IMG/VR virus record: IMGVR_UViG_3300045242_000214
Coordinates: 1 to 64,000 of that record
Strand: one strand, 5' to 3'
DNA: 64,000 nt
Source: a virus
Below, piece by piece: positions 63,796 to 64,000 of this stretch; position 1 is the first letter of the stretch, and each line of letters starts with the position of its first letter. The translations under genes were made by a program, and so were the position numbers. The notes beneath the pieces were generated by a model. It searched no databases, had not been told where the DNA came from, and was given only the letters and a program-made list of their open reading frames with translations.

Positions 63796-64000
63796 ATGAA
63801 AACCTTGACTCAGAGCGAATGGGAAAGGACGCCGGAGGATTACCGCTCCGAGCGGTTCGGCGTTCGGAGCGTGCTTTGCCTAGACGGGCACGGCGCTACG
63901 GTTCTCGAGCCGGTCTCGGTGCTGGACGAACGGGACGCGACGATCCTCGCGGACCGTGGCAGGCAGCTCGACGCCGTAGCGGGTCCCCGTTGCGGCGACT
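63796..64000 (+). CDS. Hypothetical early protein, 3' end outside the window
   Basis: ATG 63796 is open to the end of the window (68 codons). It begins MKTLTQSEWERTPEDYR and continues with VRSVLCLDGHGATVLEPVSV, a beta-like region. It follows promoter P2 and leader L3, so it is likely an early gene. No family recognised. Confidence 0.65.
   Translation, partial: MKTLTQSEWERTPEDYRSERFGVRSVLCLDGHGATVLEPVSVLDERDATILADRGRQLDAVAGPRCGD

Overview
The window is the larger part of a tailed-phage genome with a long contractionless-tail (siphovirus) gene set: portal, protease, scaffold-like protein, decoration protein, capsid, connector set, major tail protein, frameshifted tail-assembly chaperones, a 1292-residue tape measure, tail tip and fibres, lysis genes and a terminase. 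It is GC-rich, uses many GTG and TTG starts, and packs genes with ATGA, GTGA or 8-11 base overlaps. Both ends fall inside genes, so the window is a slice of a longer or circularly permuted genome. Two signatures point to an actinobacterial host of the Thermoleophilia type: a secreted protein at 37315-37851 whose N-terminus has the 'RPSPALIVAMIALFISLGG' anchor typical of that class, and a transglycosylase at 4103-4639 with the CIH..EGSW fold seen in its lysozyme-like proteins. The host assignment is inference.

Layout. (1) 1-9541, plus strand: small zinc-ribbon proteins, an SbcC/Rad50-like ATPase, a HEAR-domain protein, a cryptic lysozyme gene, an HNH nuclease, a permuted DNA methyltransferase, a RusA resolvase, a RepA-like ATPase and a STAS-like/Ig fusion. 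(2) 9525-18422, minus strand: two glycosyltransferases, large terminase, an HNH-AP2 nuclease, an SbcD-like nuclease, a two-domain sliding clamp, a Gp3-like (recombination directionality factor family) protein and a Cro/C1-type repressor with its own near-leaderless promoter. (3) 18469-26895, minus: peptidoglycan hydrolases, small membrane proteins (holin candidates), a papain-like protease and tail proteins including a PKD-GH26 glycan hydrolase. (4) 27500-49750, minus: tape measure, tail, connectors, collagen-like fibres, capsid, Nudix-protease fusion and a portal carrying a class 3 intein. (5) 49747-58936, minus: a sugar-nucleotide and glycosyltransferase cassette with Gmd and Fcl (GDP-fucose), an RmlB-like dehydratase, a GT6 enzyme and two methyltransferases. 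(6) 59731-60094: a divergent control region with promoters both ways, three 16-bp sites and a large hairpin. (7) 60095-64000, plus: a sigma/ParB-like gene split over two frames, a small-terminase candidate and early-type small genes behind two consensus promoters, the first preceded by a phased array of a short inverted element.

How it fits together: the minus-strand genes from 59730 down to 9525 look like one very long late transcription unit, interrupted by three antisense HNH genes and re-entered at the repressor promoter. SbcC, SbcD, RusA, the clamp and the RepA-like ATPase form a recombination/replication set split over both strands. No DNA polymerase, primase or integrase is visible in the window. 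At least nine glycosyltransferase-like proteins, collagen-like fibres and a GH26 enzyme suggest a virion or host surface heavily involved with glycans.
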